A stretch of 64,000 bases of DNA from Sphingobium aromaticiconvertens. Lineage in GTDB: Bacteria; Pseudomonadota; Alphaproteobacteria; Sphingomonadales; Sphingomonadaceae. Shown here piece by piece: positions 51,708 through 60,245 of this stretch (its first letter is position 1; every line of letters begins with the position of its first letter). The position numbers were made by a program, and so were the translations under genes. The stretch lies in assembly GCF_037154075.1 (NCBI RefSeq), contig NZ_JBANRJ010000001.1, positions 1 to 64,000 on the forward strand, written 5' to 3'. The notes beneath the pieces were generated by a model. It was not told the origin of the DNA. It searched no databases and worked only from the letters and a program-made list of their open reading frames with translations.

Positions 51708-52511
51708 TCACCGCTGCAAAAAATCCTCAATCAATTCGGAGATCTTCTTCGTTTCCAGATCGAACATGCCGTGCGAGAGACCCGGCATCTCTATATAGCG
51801 CGCCCCTCTTACGCGCGGCGCGTTCGCCCGCGTCAGATCCCACAAGTCATCCTGCGGATTGAGGATCAGCGTGTCGTGGGCCAGTACATCAAGCGCGGAT
51901 TGCAGATCGTGGCGGTAGACCGCGTCATAGCCCCAGGGCGCTCTGGACCCACAGCGCAGATTTTCGGTCAGCGATTCGTGCAGCCAACTGGTATCGACCC
52001 GCGCGTCCGACAGCGACCGCATGAGCGCCCACATGCGTTGCAGGTGCGATCCATCCTCAACCGGCATGGGCCAATGCGCCAGTGCAGCACGTTTTTCGGT
52101 GCGAACGGCAGGCTCATAGGCTGCGACCGAAACCAAAATGAGGCGGCGCACCTGCCGGGGCCTCAGATTGGCCATCGCCACGGCAATCGACGAGCCGGTA
52201 TGATAGCCCAATATATCGACCATATTGTCGGCGATCAGGCCATTGGCGGCGATCCGATCGACCACGCCGAACATCGCGTCGGCATGGTCCTCGATCGATG
52301 GTGGCGCGGGCGGCGGATCGCTGGCGCCATAGCCCGGTGTATCGGGCGCAAACGCTGTCCGTCCCGGTGCCAGATCCTTCATCAGCCGCTCATAGATCCA
52401 GCCTGACTTGGGCGTGGGATGCAGCATCAATAGGGGCGGTGCAGTGGGTTTTCCCGCCAGCCGCACATGGACCTGGCCCCAGCGACCGTCGATATAGGTT
52501 TTGGCAATCAT
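51708..52511 (-). CDS. Alpha/beta hydrolase with GYHTG elbow
   Basis: 267 residues: LLMLHPTPKSGWIYERLMKD, FAPDTPGYGASDPPPAPPSI, ILGYHTGSSIAVAMANLRP (elbow with His in the Ser place), and C-terminal PGLSHGMFD with the catalytic-type His. It resembles the hydrolase at 47031 (same HP-T/S-P opening and HTG elbow). It is the third gene of the minus-strand unit TonB receptor - M24 - hydrolase, 10 bp after M24 copy B. Confidence 0.82.
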   Translation of the reverse strand: MIAKTYIDGRWGQVHVRLAGKPTAPPLLMLHPTPKSGWIYERLMKDLAPGRTAFAPDTPGYGASDPPPAPPSIEDHADAMFGVVDRIAANGLIADNMVDILGYHTGSSIAVAMANLRPRQVRRLILVSVAAYEPAVRTEKRAALAHWPMPVEDGSHLQRMWALMRSLSDARVDTSWLHESLTENLRCGSRAPWGYDAVYRHDLQSALDVLAHDTLILNPQDDLWDLTRANAPRVRGARYIEMPGLSHGMFDLETKKISELIEDFLQR

Positions 52512-52521
52512 CGTAGGTAGT

Positions 52522-53790
52522 TCAGCCGGAAGCGCCCGGACGTATGCGAAGCGAGGTGTCGCAATTGGTCAGTGGCTCCACACCATTGGCGGTGACCAAT
52601 ATCTGGTCCTCGACATGCAGATTGCCCCAGCCGATCTCATAATAGGGCATGTCGAGCGAGAAGATCATATTCTCCTCGAACACAAAGGGGCCGTTGCCAC
52701 CGGGAAGGGTCGGCCCGATCGGAATCTTGTGGTCCGAATGTTCAAGGCCAATCGAGTGGGGCGTGGCGAAGAAGAAGCCGGGAAAACCGGCCGCCTGCAC
52801 CGCATCGATGACCGCGCTGGTCGCTTCCTGTCCGGTGACGCCGGGCTTGACCACTTCGAGTACGGTTTTGCAGCCGACTTCCAGCGCCTTCATGCGCCGG
52901 ACCAGTTCTGGCTTGGGTTCACCGCACACCGCTACGCGGCCGAGGTCGCCCAGATAATTCTTATACTCGCACAACCCATCAAAGGTAATGCTCTCCCCCT
53001 CCAACACGGTGCCCATGGCATGATGGGTGCCGTTCTGGCCGGTGTTGAGGTAGATCGCCTTGCCGCCGCGCTTGGCGACTTCGACATTGTAGAGGGTGTC
53101 GAGGTCGTCGCGCGGCATCCCGACCTCGATCGAATCCAGTACGACTTCGAGTGCCTCCTGGTTCATCGACGCGACCTTGCGCATCAAGGCGATCTCGGCA
53201 GGCGACTTGACCATGCGGATGTCACGGAAGGTTGTGGTGGCGTCCGTCACCTGCACGTCTGGCAGACCGATCTCCTGCAACCATGGGCCAACGCGCGGAT
53301 CGTCGGATCCCAGCTTGCCAGCGGGCAGCCCCGCCTCCACAATCGCCTTCTTGAGCGCGTAAATGGCATTGACCGAAGCATTGCCCCGATGGCTCTCTTG
53401 AAACAGCAGATATTGCTCATCGCGCGGCGAGAGCGTGTCGTGGTTGATCGGCCATTTCATGCCATATTCGACATGCTCGGGATCTTCGACGTCGGGATCG
53501 AAATCGCGACGGTCGAGATAGATGGGGTGCACATAGCTCTGGATACTGGGCATCCAGGTTAATTCGGGCTTGTGGAAGAAGCGCACATGCTCGACGCCGG
53601 TGACGATCAGCGCGGGCGGCGCGGTTTCGTCGCGCGGCAGGAACGCATAATTGTAGAAGGTACGGCGCATCCGCATCAGCGCGCCCCAGTAGTCGGACAG
53701 GTAATAAACATTGATCGGCGCGGTGGCGATCAGCCCGTCCAGCCCTTCCCGATCCATGATTTCATGGGCGCGGGTCTTGTTCAGCAGCAT
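52522..53790 (-). CDS. M24 creatinase/aminopeptidase P-like protein, copy B
   Basis: 422 residues, paralogue of the protein at 47836: same start (LLNKTRAHEIMDREGLDGLI), YYLSDYWGALM, FDGLCEYKNYLGDLGRVAVC (Asp ligands), TPHSIGLEHSDHKIPIG (His), FSLDMPYYEIGW (Asp instead of Glu) and LHVEDQILVT (Glu). Start at 53790; an earlier ATG at 53856 would nearly touch the receptor gene. The twin M24 proteins might form a heterodimer or act on successive intermediates. Confidence 0.85.
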   Translation of the reverse strand: MLLNKTRAHEIMDREGLDGLIATAPINVYYLSDYWGALMRMRRTFYNYAFLPRDETAPPALIVTGVEHVRFFHKPELTWMPSIQSYVHPIYLDRRDFDPDVEDPEHVEYGMKWPINHDTLSPRDEQYLLFQESHRGNASVNAIYALKKAIVEAGLPAGKLGSDDPRVGPWLQEIGLPDVQVTDATTTFRDIRMVKSPAEIALMRKVASMNQEALEVVLDSIEVGMPRDDLDTLYNVEVAKRGGKAIYLNTGQNGTHHAMGTVLEGESITFDGLCEYKNYLGDLGRVAVCGEPKPELVRRMKALEVGCKTVLEVVKPGVTGQEATSAVIDAVQAAGFPGFFFATPHSIGLEHSDHKIPIGPTLPGGNGPFVFEENMIFSLDMPYYEIGWGNLHVEDQILVTANGVEPLTNCDTSLRIRPGASG

Positions 53791-53865
53791 GACGGACTCC
53801 CGATGATCGAAGGAAAAAAGAAACCCCGGCGATCCTGGTCTGGATCGCCGGGGCATCGGGAAGGA

Positions 53866-56259
53866 TCAGAAGCGGACCGCGCCCCTGACGCCGATCGTGG
53901 CGCGTTCGGGTGCCGCTAGGACGATGGTGTTAAGGCCTTGAGCCACGCTGCCGTTTGGATTGGTGTTTCGCAGGACGTTCGACGGCGTCTTGTCGTCGAA
54001 GATATTGCGGCCGAAAAGTTCCAGCGTATATTTCCCCGTACTGGCGCCGATGCGGATGTTCACACGGCTGGCCGAGTTGATCCATGCCACATTGGCGGCC
54101 GTGGCATATTGTTTGCCGGTATAGATGTAATCGATACGGACAATGCCGGTCCAGTCGTCGTTGATTCTGGGCTGGTAGTTGATCGCCGCCGTACCGCTAT
54201 ATTCGGGGTAGCGTTCCATGGTGTTGCCAACCGGATTGATGATGCCGTCGATAGCGACGCATTCCGAACAGGCGACGTTGCGGATGTCGGTGGCCGCCCA
54301 GTTGAACGTCCCCTCCAGTGTCAGGTCATTGGTCGCCTGAAACGCCCCTTCCAGTTCCACGCCCCAGAGATTGGTCGATCCGTCGGGGAAGGTCAGCGTC
54401 GCCGTAGAGGTGGTGGTGCCCGTCAGATAGGCGATATTCTGGTTAATCTGGCGGTTACGCCATTCGCCATAATAGACCGCGCTCAGCACCCGCAGGCGAC
54501 GACCGAAAAATTCGCCCTTCAGGCCTGCTTCGTACATCGTCAGCTTTTCTTCGTCGACCGCAGTCGGGATTTCGCGCCCGGCGTTGGTGGTCAACTGGGC
54601 CTGGATGGCGGGGGAGAACAAAGCATAGTTGGTGTTGAAGGTGCCAGGACGCGTGCCGCGCGACCAGGATGCGTAGGTCGATACTGTCGGCGTGATCTCA
54701 TAGTTGAGGATGACACGCGGGGTGAAAGACTTGAACGTCTTCGCCAGATTGGCGGACTCGGCGCCCGTCACGGCTGAATAGCCGATATGGTTGACCCGAT
54801 CCCACTGGTAACGGGCCTCGCCACTCAACTTCAGGCCATCCAGCAGTTCATAGCTGGCCGAACCGAACACTCCGAAGGTGCGGGCGCGATAGTCGGTCGG
54901 CGCCCCCAGATTGGTCGGCGTGGCGCCCCGCGACGCGCGGGTGAAAAAGTCGATGCTTTCCCAATAATAATTGCCGCCGACCATATAGGTGAACTTGCCG
55001 TTGTCGGGCGAGGCCAGCCGCAACTCAGCCGAATTATTTTCGATATCATAAGGCAGATAAACGGTTGAATAATAGCCGGTGCCATCGGGCGGACGATTAT
55101 AGGTATCTGTCAGCGCAGCCCACCGGTTGCGGTTGTGCGAGAAGGCGGCGGACAGGGTGTGATCGCCCACTTCCTGGTCGATCATCAGCCGTGTCTGATA
55201 GGCTTTTCGTTCAATGCCCAGATGATCGATGAAGTCGGCCGGGACCGTCGCCCCGACTGCCGGATTGGTGACGCCGCCAAAGTTCAGGCTGCCCCCCCGA
55301 TCAATATTCTGCGCCATCTTGGACGGCACGATATTGCCGACATTGCCACAGATATAGTTAAACCCGGTGGTGCTCCCTGCGGGCACGCGACCGTTGCCGC
55401 CCGCATTGCAGTTATAATCCGCTTCGGTCAGCAGCGCCTGCGCCGAAGGACCGTCGCTATCTTCCCAATAGGTGGCATAACCGCGCACGGTCGTCGTTTC
55501 GGTCGGCTTGGCGATGAAGCTGAAATCGATCGACTGGGTGTCGCGCTCGCCCAGGCGACCGCTATACCCAACATTCTCATACTGCCCGTCGGTGTGATAA
55601 TAGCGACCAGCTAGGCGCACGGCGAGCTTGTCCTGGACAATCGGCCCCTCGACGCTCGCCTTGGCGTCGATGCTGTTATAAGAAGAATAGGAGATATCGA
55701 CGCTGCCCTTGACCTCTTCGAGCGAGGGTGCACGGGTGATGAAGTTAATCGCGCCGGCAAAGGTCGAGCGACCGAAATAGGCGCTCTGCGGTCCCTTCAC
55801 GACTTCGACCCGCTCGATATCGCCCATGCCCGATGTCGCGCCACCGGGGACCGCAACGCCATCGACGAAGATGGTGACGGCCTGACGATTGGGCGAGTCA
55901 CCGGGATACATACCGCGCATCGAGATCGTCTGGAAACCGCGATCGTTCCGGTTTGCCGAACTGTTCTGATAGCGCAGGCCGGGCACGAAATCATTGAGTT
56001 CGTTGAGGCCGGTGACGCCGCGCTGGTTCAGCGCGTCCCCACTCAGCGCCGTGATGGAGACGGGCACGTCGATCAGGTTCTCACCCCGCTTGCGAGCGGT
56101 GACGACAATTTCGGCCATGCCGCCGGTCGATGCGCTATCTCCGGCGCTGTCCTGGGCCAAAGCCGGGATGCTGGAGAGGGCCAGCGCGGTGCCCGCAGTG
56201 GTGACGCACAACAGTGCCTTGCGCGATAGTGACGACGGAACCTTTGGGGTCGTAAACAT
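53866..56259 (-). CDS. TonB-dependent receptor of the catabolic locus
   Basis: 797 residues. Signal peptide (TTAGTALALSSIPALAQ), TonB-box region (EIVVTARKRGENLIDVPVSI), plug with VPGLRYQNSSANRNDRGFQT, RQAVTIFVDGVAVPGG and VEVVKGPQSAYFGRSTFAGAINFITR, and a barrel ending TIGVRGAVRF. This is the sphingomonad catabolic type (CirA/FecA-like plug with VPVSITALSG), normally importing plant or xenobiotic compounds rather than iron. GGGAG precedes the ATG. It heads the minus-strand unit with M24 copy B and an alpha/beta hydrolase. Confidence 0.92.
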   Translation of the reverse strand: MFTTPKVPSSLSRKALLCVTTAGTALALSSIPALAQDSAGDSASTGGMAEIVVTARKRGENLIDVPVSITALSGDALNQRGVTGLNELNDFVPGLRYQNSSANRNDRGFQTISMRGMYPGDSPNRQAVTIFVDGVAVPGGATSGMGDIERVEVVKGPQSAYFGRSTFAGAINFITRAPSLEEVKGSVDISYSSYNSIDAKASVEGPIVQDKLAVRLAGRYYHTDGQYENVGYSGRLGERDTQSIDFSFIAKPTETTTVRGYATYWEDSDGPSAQALLTEADYNCNAGGNGRVPAGSTTGFNYICGNVGNIVPSKMAQNIDRGGSLNFGGVTNPAVGATVPADFIDHLGIERKAYQTRLMIDQEVGDHTLSAAFSHNRNRWAALTDTYNRPPDGTGYYSTVYLPYDIENNSAELRLASPDNGKFTYMVGGNYYWESIDFFTRASRGATPTNLGAPTDYRARTFGVFGSASYELLDGLKLSGEARYQWDRVNHIGYSAVTGAESANLAKTFKSFTPRVILNYEITPTVSTYASWSRGTRPGTFNTNYALFSPAIQAQLTTNAGREIPTAVDEEKLTMYEAGLKGEFFGRRLRVLSAVYYGEWRNRQINQNIAYLTGTTTSTATLTFPDGSTNLWGVELEGAFQATNDLTLEGTFNWAATDIRNVACSECVAIDGIINPVGNTMERYPEYSGTAAINYQPRINDDWTGIVRIDYIYTGKQYATAANVAWINSASRVNIRIGASTGKYTLELFGRNIFDDKTPSNVLRNTNPNGSVAQGLNTIVLAAPERATIGVRGAVRF

Positions 56260-56418
56260 GTTTCTCTGCTCCCTGCGCTGAAAAGACTTTTAAAGTCTCC
56301 TGCGAACCCCCGGGCACATCTTCTGCGGCTCCGGATTGTTGATGCGATCATCCGCAGCGAGGGGCCTTTCCGTCCAGTACCGCCATTCGATTATCCACCT
56401 GCCGGAGAGTTATAGCTC

Positions 56419-56434
56419 GTTTGTCCGACAGGCG
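56419..56434 (-). promoter_or_regulatory. Third copy of the locus motif
   Basis: Minus strand CGCCTGTCGGACAAAC, 12 of 16 identical to the site at 43712-43727. It lies in the 267-bp divergent region between the TonB receptor and the flavin monooxygenases and could serve both. Confidence 0.35.
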
Positions 56435-56526
56435 GTCAAGAGCAAGCGGGTGCTGGCCTGATGTCCGCGCCATGCCGATCAAACACTACCGGCACGGACG
56501 TCGGACAAGATGGAGCGGGCATTCCC

Positions 56527-57909
56527 ATGCGAGCCGAGATCGACAGGATAAGCCTTTTCGCCATGCCTATGGGCAGTGGCGCGCACTGCGCTGGATGGCG
56601 TCACCCGCTGGCCGGCGAGAGCCGCCTGCACTCTATAGGCCATTATCGCGCCATCGCCCAGATCGCCGAGCGTGGAAAATTCGATGCGATGTTCCTTGCC
56701 GATGCACAAGGCTTTCGGCCGATCGCCGGGCGCGACGCCTATGCCTGCGTCGATGCGATCAGGATGGACCCGGTGACGGTGCTGAGCGCGGTCGCGATGG
56801 CGACGTCACGGCTGGGCCTGATCGCCACCCTCTCCACCAGTTATAACGAACCTTATTCAGCGGCCCGCCGGCTGGCCACGCTCGATCATATCAGCGAAGG
56901 GCGAGCGGGCTGGAATGTCGTCACATCAACCACCGAGAACGAAGCACATAATTTCGGACGCGAGGGCCATTATGGCCATAGCGAACGCTATGCCCGCGCG
57001 GCCGAGTTCGTCGATGTCGCCAAGGCCTTGTGGGACAGTTGGGACGACGACGCCATTTTGGCAGATCGGACCGACGGACGCTATTTTGATCCAGACAAGG
57101 TGCATGCCATCGCGCATCAGGGAACGCATTTCAGTGTCGCCGGCCCGCTGACCATGGGGCGCCCTCCGCAAGGTCATCCAGTGATCGTACAGGCTGGCGC
57201 ATCCGACGCGGGCCTGGATCTGGCGGCGCAGACGGCCGAGGCGGTCTTTACCTCTCATCCGGCGCTGGAAAGCGCGCAGGCCTTCTATACCGACCTCAAG
57301 GACCGGGTCGCCGCCGCCGGACGGTCGCGCGACAGCCTGAAGATATTGACCGCGATCCAACCGGTCATCGCCGACACGGCCGATGAAGCCGAAGCGATCA
57401 CCCGGGAACTTGAAGCACTGATCCCGGCGGACCTTGCGATCGCATTGTTGCAAATGCAGTTTGGCGGCATAGACCTGTCCGGCTTCGATCCCGATGGCCC
57501 TTTACCCCCTGTCCCCGCCAACAATGCCTCACAGGGTTCGCAGAAGCGGATCATCGAACATGCCGCACGCGAGAATCTTTCGATCCTGCAGATCGCGCGA
57601 CATATCGCGGCCGGGCGAACCAGCAAGACAGCAACCGGCACAGCCGAGCAGGTCGCCGACATGCTGACCCAGTGGTTCGCCGGGTCCGCTGCCGATGGTT
57701 TTGTCATCGCCGCGCCGGTCCTGCCCGACATGCTGGCCCGCTTCGTCGACGGGGTCGTGCCGATCCTGCAGGCGCGCGGCCTGTTCCGCACCGACTATGA
57801 AGGCACGACCCTGCGCGAACATCTCGGGCTGGCGCGCCCTGCCAGCCGCCATGCCGGACGGCCCGAGTTGCATGTGGAACCCGAAATCTGGCGGGAGGCC
57901 GGCCGATGA
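56527..57909 (+). CDS. NtaA/SnaA/DszA-family FMN monooxygenase
   Basis: About 460 residues, luciferase-like flavin monooxygenase of the NtaA/DszA branch: GWRHPLAGESRLHSIGHYRA, AERGKFDAMFLADAQGF, TLSTSYNEPYSAARRLATLD, GRAGWNVVTSTTENEAHNFG, and GHPVIVQAGASDAGLDLAAQ. These use FMNH2 and O2 to cleave C-N or C-S bonds (nitrilotriacetate, dibenzothiophene sulfone). The ATG at 56527 has GGAGCGGG upstream; an ATG at 56461 is possible. Coupled to the next flavin enzyme (ATGA). A flavin reductase is not present in the locus. Confidence 0.88.
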   Translation: MRAEIDRISLFAMPMGSGAHCAGWRHPLAGESRLHSIGHYRAIAQIAERGKFDAMFLADAQGFRPIAGRDAYACVDAIRMDPVTVLSAVAMATSRLGLIATLSTSYNEPYSAARRLATLDHISEGRAGWNVVTSTTENEAHNFGREGHYGHSERYARAAEFVDVAKALWDSWDDDAILADRTDGRYFDPDKVHAIAHQGTHFSVAGPLTMGRPPQGHPVIVQAGASDAGLDLAAQTAEAVFTSHPALESAQAFYTDLKDRVAAAGRSRDSLKILTAIQPVIADTADEAEAITRELEALIPADLAIALLQMQFGGIDLSGFDPDGPLPPVPANNASQGSQKRIIEHAARENLSILQIARHIAAGRTSKTATGTAEQVADMLTQWFAGSAADGFVIAAPVLPDMLARFVDGVVPILQARGLFRTDYEGTTLREHLGLARPASRHAGRPELHVEPEIWREAGR

Positions 57910-58940
57910 AGGTTTTCGGGCTGCTCCCCTATGTGGACGAAAGCGAAATCAAGCGCGCCACCGGCACGTTCGACCCGGCCTTCATCAAGACGCTGGCGCA
58001 ATGCTATGACGCACTGGGCTATGAACGGGTGCTGATAGCTCAAAGCGCCAGTTCTCCCGACAGCATGACGGTCGCGGCGTCGGTCATGGCATGGACCAAT
58101 CAGTTGAAACTGATGATCGCCCACCGACCCGGCTTCATCGCACCGACCATGGCCGCACGGATGCTGGCGACCATCGACCAGATGAGCGGCGGCCGGTGCG
58201 GCGTGCATATCATCACCGCGACCAACGATGCGGAGACGCGCGGTGACGGCGACTTCCTGACCAAGGACCAGCGCTATGCCCGCAGCCGTGAATATGTGGA
58301 GCTGCTGCGCCGGACTTGGGCTTCAACCGAACCGTTCGACCATGACGGCGACGCATATCGCGTCGAGGGCGCGAAGACGATGATCCGGCCCTACGACGAG
58401 TCGATTCCGATCTTCTGGGGTGGGTCTTCGGGTCTGGGCATCGCCTATGGCGGCGAATGTGCCGACGTCTACGCCTTTGCCGGAACGACGCTGGAACGCA
58501 GCGCCGCGCTGATCACGCAGGTGCGCGCCGCCGCCGAACCCTTCGGCCGCAAGCCCCGCTTCCTGATGTCGATCCGGGTCGTGATCGCACCAGACGACGC
58601 AGCGGCGTGGCCGCGGGCCGACGCTATCGTCGCCGACATCCGGTCGCAGGGCGGCACGTCGAAGAAAGGCCTGGGCAGCGGCTCTGATGGAAGCGCCGCG
58701 CGCCGCATCGCCGAAGCGATGGCAGCACGCTCGACCGCCGACCCCTGCCTGTGGGGCGGGGTAATCGAGGCGACCGGCGGCACATCGCACGCGATGGCAC
58801 TCGTCGGCGGCCCCGATCAACTAGTCGAAACCTTGCGCGCCTATGAGGCGATCGGCGTGGACGATGTACTCCTACGCGGGTTCGACAATCTGGCGGATGC
58901 CGAGGCGGTCGGGCGGTTGCTCATTCCCAGGTTAGGCTGA
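57906..58940 (+). CDS. SsuD-like LLM-class FMN monooxygenase
   Basis: 344 residues, alkanesulfonate-monooxygenase-type LLM flavoenzyme: YDALGYERVLIAQSASSPDS, LKLMIAHRPGFIAPTMAARM, GGRCGVHIITATNDAETRGD, RYARSREYVELLRRTW, and IPIFWGGSSGLGIAYGGECA. In such enzymes FMNH2-derived peroxide attacks a C-S, C-N or carbonyl group. It is translated with the NtaA-like enzyme. The pair may act in sequence on one substrate. Converges on the LysR gene with a 9-bp overlap. Confidence 0.88.
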   Translation: MKVFGLLPYVDESEIKRATGTFDPAFIKTLAQCYDALGYERVLIAQSASSPDSMTVAASVMAWTNQLKLMIAHRPGFIAPTMAARMLATIDQMSGGRCGVHIITATNDAETRGDGDFLTKDQRYARSREYVELLRRTWASTEPFDHDGDAYRVEGAKTMIRPYDESIPIFWGGSSGLGIAYGGECADVYAFAGTTLERSAALITQVRAAAEPFGRKPRFLMSIRVVIAPDDAAAWPRADAIVADIRSQGGTSKKGLGSGSDGSAARRIAEAMAARSTADPCLWGGVIEATGGTSHAMALVGGPDQLVETLRAYEAIGVDDVLLRGFDNLADAEAVGRLLIPRLG

Positions 58941-59846
58941 ATCGAGTACCGCGCCGCGCAAAGCCTCCGTCACGATCCGCAGCAACGGCGTCGGCACGGC
59001 GACCGCACGGCGCAGCATTAGGCCAGCCAGATAGTCGAACCGCATGTCGGGCAGATCCAGCGGCGCGAGACGCCCCGCCGCGACATCCGGCTGCGCTTCG
59101 GAACGGGGCAGCATGGCGACGAGATCGCCCTGCATCGCTACCTGGCGAACCAGCGGCAGGTGCGCACTATTGAACGCCTGTTGCGGCGCGGTCAGCCCCA
59201 GTCGGAAAAACAGACTGGCGAAGCGATAGGATAAAGACAGTTCGAACGGGATCGCCCATCGCTGGTCGGCGACCTCCTGCACTGTGACCCTGCGCCCCAG
59301 GAGCGGATGGCCCGGCCGGACATAGGGTTCCAGAATGATGGTCGCGAGCGGCTCGAAACTCAGTTCCGCCGTCTCCCGCTGGCCCGCGCGCAGGAAGTCC
59401 GGGATCAGGCATAAGGCAGCGTCCAGTTCTCGCGCCATAAGGCCAGCGGCCAGTATCTCACGTGTGCCGGTGCTGACCTGTACATTGAGTTGCGGCGCGC
59501 GGGCGGCAAGCAGGGCCACTGCGCGCGGTATCGCATGATCCAGGAAATTGGGCGATACGCCGATCCGCACCTGCCCTTCGGCCGCCAGATGGCTGGAATC
59601 GAGTTCGGCGATCGCCCGACTGGCTTCGTTGAGAATCGAGAGAGCATGCGGCAACAGCTTGTCTCCCGCCACGCTGACCAACGCGCCGCGCGGTCCCCGC
59701 TCGAACAAGCGGGTTCCCAGTTCCGCCTCTAGCAGGGCAATGCCACGCGTGAGCGCGGGCTGGCTTATGCCCAGCCGCCGGGCCGCCCGACCAAAACCAC
59801 CCTCCTGCGCGACGGCGACGAACTGTTCGAGCCTCTTGGTATCCAT
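58932..59846 (-). CDS. LysR-family regulator of the catabolic locus
   Basis: 304 residues. Helix-turn-helix at about 1-60 (RLEQFVAVAQEGGFGRAARR, LGISQPALTRGIALLEAELG), effector domain from about 90. It is divergent from methyltransferase module B by 84 bp and is the only regulator gene in the locus, so it is the best candidate for pathway control. The intergenic TGCAT-N6-ATGCA repeat is a plausible binding site. Confidence 0.88.
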   Translation of the reverse strand: MDTKRLEQFVAVAQEGGFGRAARRLGISQPALTRGIALLEAELGTRLFERGPRGALVSVAGDKLLPHALSILNEASRAIAELDSSHLAAEGQVRIGVSPNFLDHAIPRAVALLAARAPQLNVQVSTGTREILAAGLMARELDAALCLIPDFLRAGQRETAELSFEPLATIILEPYVRPGHPLLGRRVTVQEVADQRWAIPFELSLSYRFASLFFRLGLTAPQQAFNSAHLPLVRQVAMQGDLVAMLPRSEAQPDVAAGRLAPLDLPDMRFDYLAGLMLRRAVAVPTPLLRIVTEALRGAVLDSA

Positions 59847-59867
59847 TGTCTCTACTCATAACCAATA

Positions 59868-59883
59868 TGCATGACTTTATGCA
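59868..59883. promoter_or_regulatory. Candidate LysR-box
   Basis: Inverted repeat TGCAT (59868-59872) - N6 - ATGCA (59879-59883) in the divergent region between lysR and module B. Confidence 0.4.
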
Positions 59884-59930
59884 CGACTTGCGGATTGTCT
59901 CAAGGCGCAAGTACATGGCAGTCGGGAAGC

Positions 59931-60245
59931 ATGACCCTATCCCCTCGCCCTTCGCTTCCCTCGCGTGCCAAGCGCCGAACCCTCGTGCCCGGCCAGTCAC
60001 CTTCCGAAGAAAGAATGCTGGCCATGATCACGGCGCTGGCCTCCGAACTGGCGGTGACTCGCGAACGGCTGGACAGCGTAGAGCGGCTGCTGGAAGCAGC
60101 AGGCGTGATGGAGCGAACTGCGGTCGAGGGCTTCGCCCCTGATGCAGCGCAGGCGGATGAGCGCGACGCCATCCGCCGCAGGGTGATCGCCCATGTCTTT
60201 GGACCGCTGCGCAGCGACATCGACCGCCAGGAGGATGCACGATGA
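59931..60245 (+). CDS. Small partner protein of methyltransferase module B
   Basis: 104 residues. Basic N-terminus (PSRAKRRTLVPG), then helices ERMLAMITALASELAVTRER and LDSVERLLEAAGVMERTAVE, then ADERDAIRRRVIAHVFGPL. The central pattern resembles the 93-residue partner of module A. Its stop overlaps the methyltransferase start (ATGA), the reverse gene order to module A. The ATG at 59931 is preceded by GGGAAG; an earlier in-frame ATG at 59871 would overlap the LysR-box. No named family recognised. Confidence 0.68.
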   Translation: MTLSPRPSLPSRAKRRTLVPGQSPSEERMLAMITALASELAVTRERLDSVERLLEAAGVMERTAVEGFAPDAAQADERDAIRRRVIAHVFGPLRSDIDRQEDAR

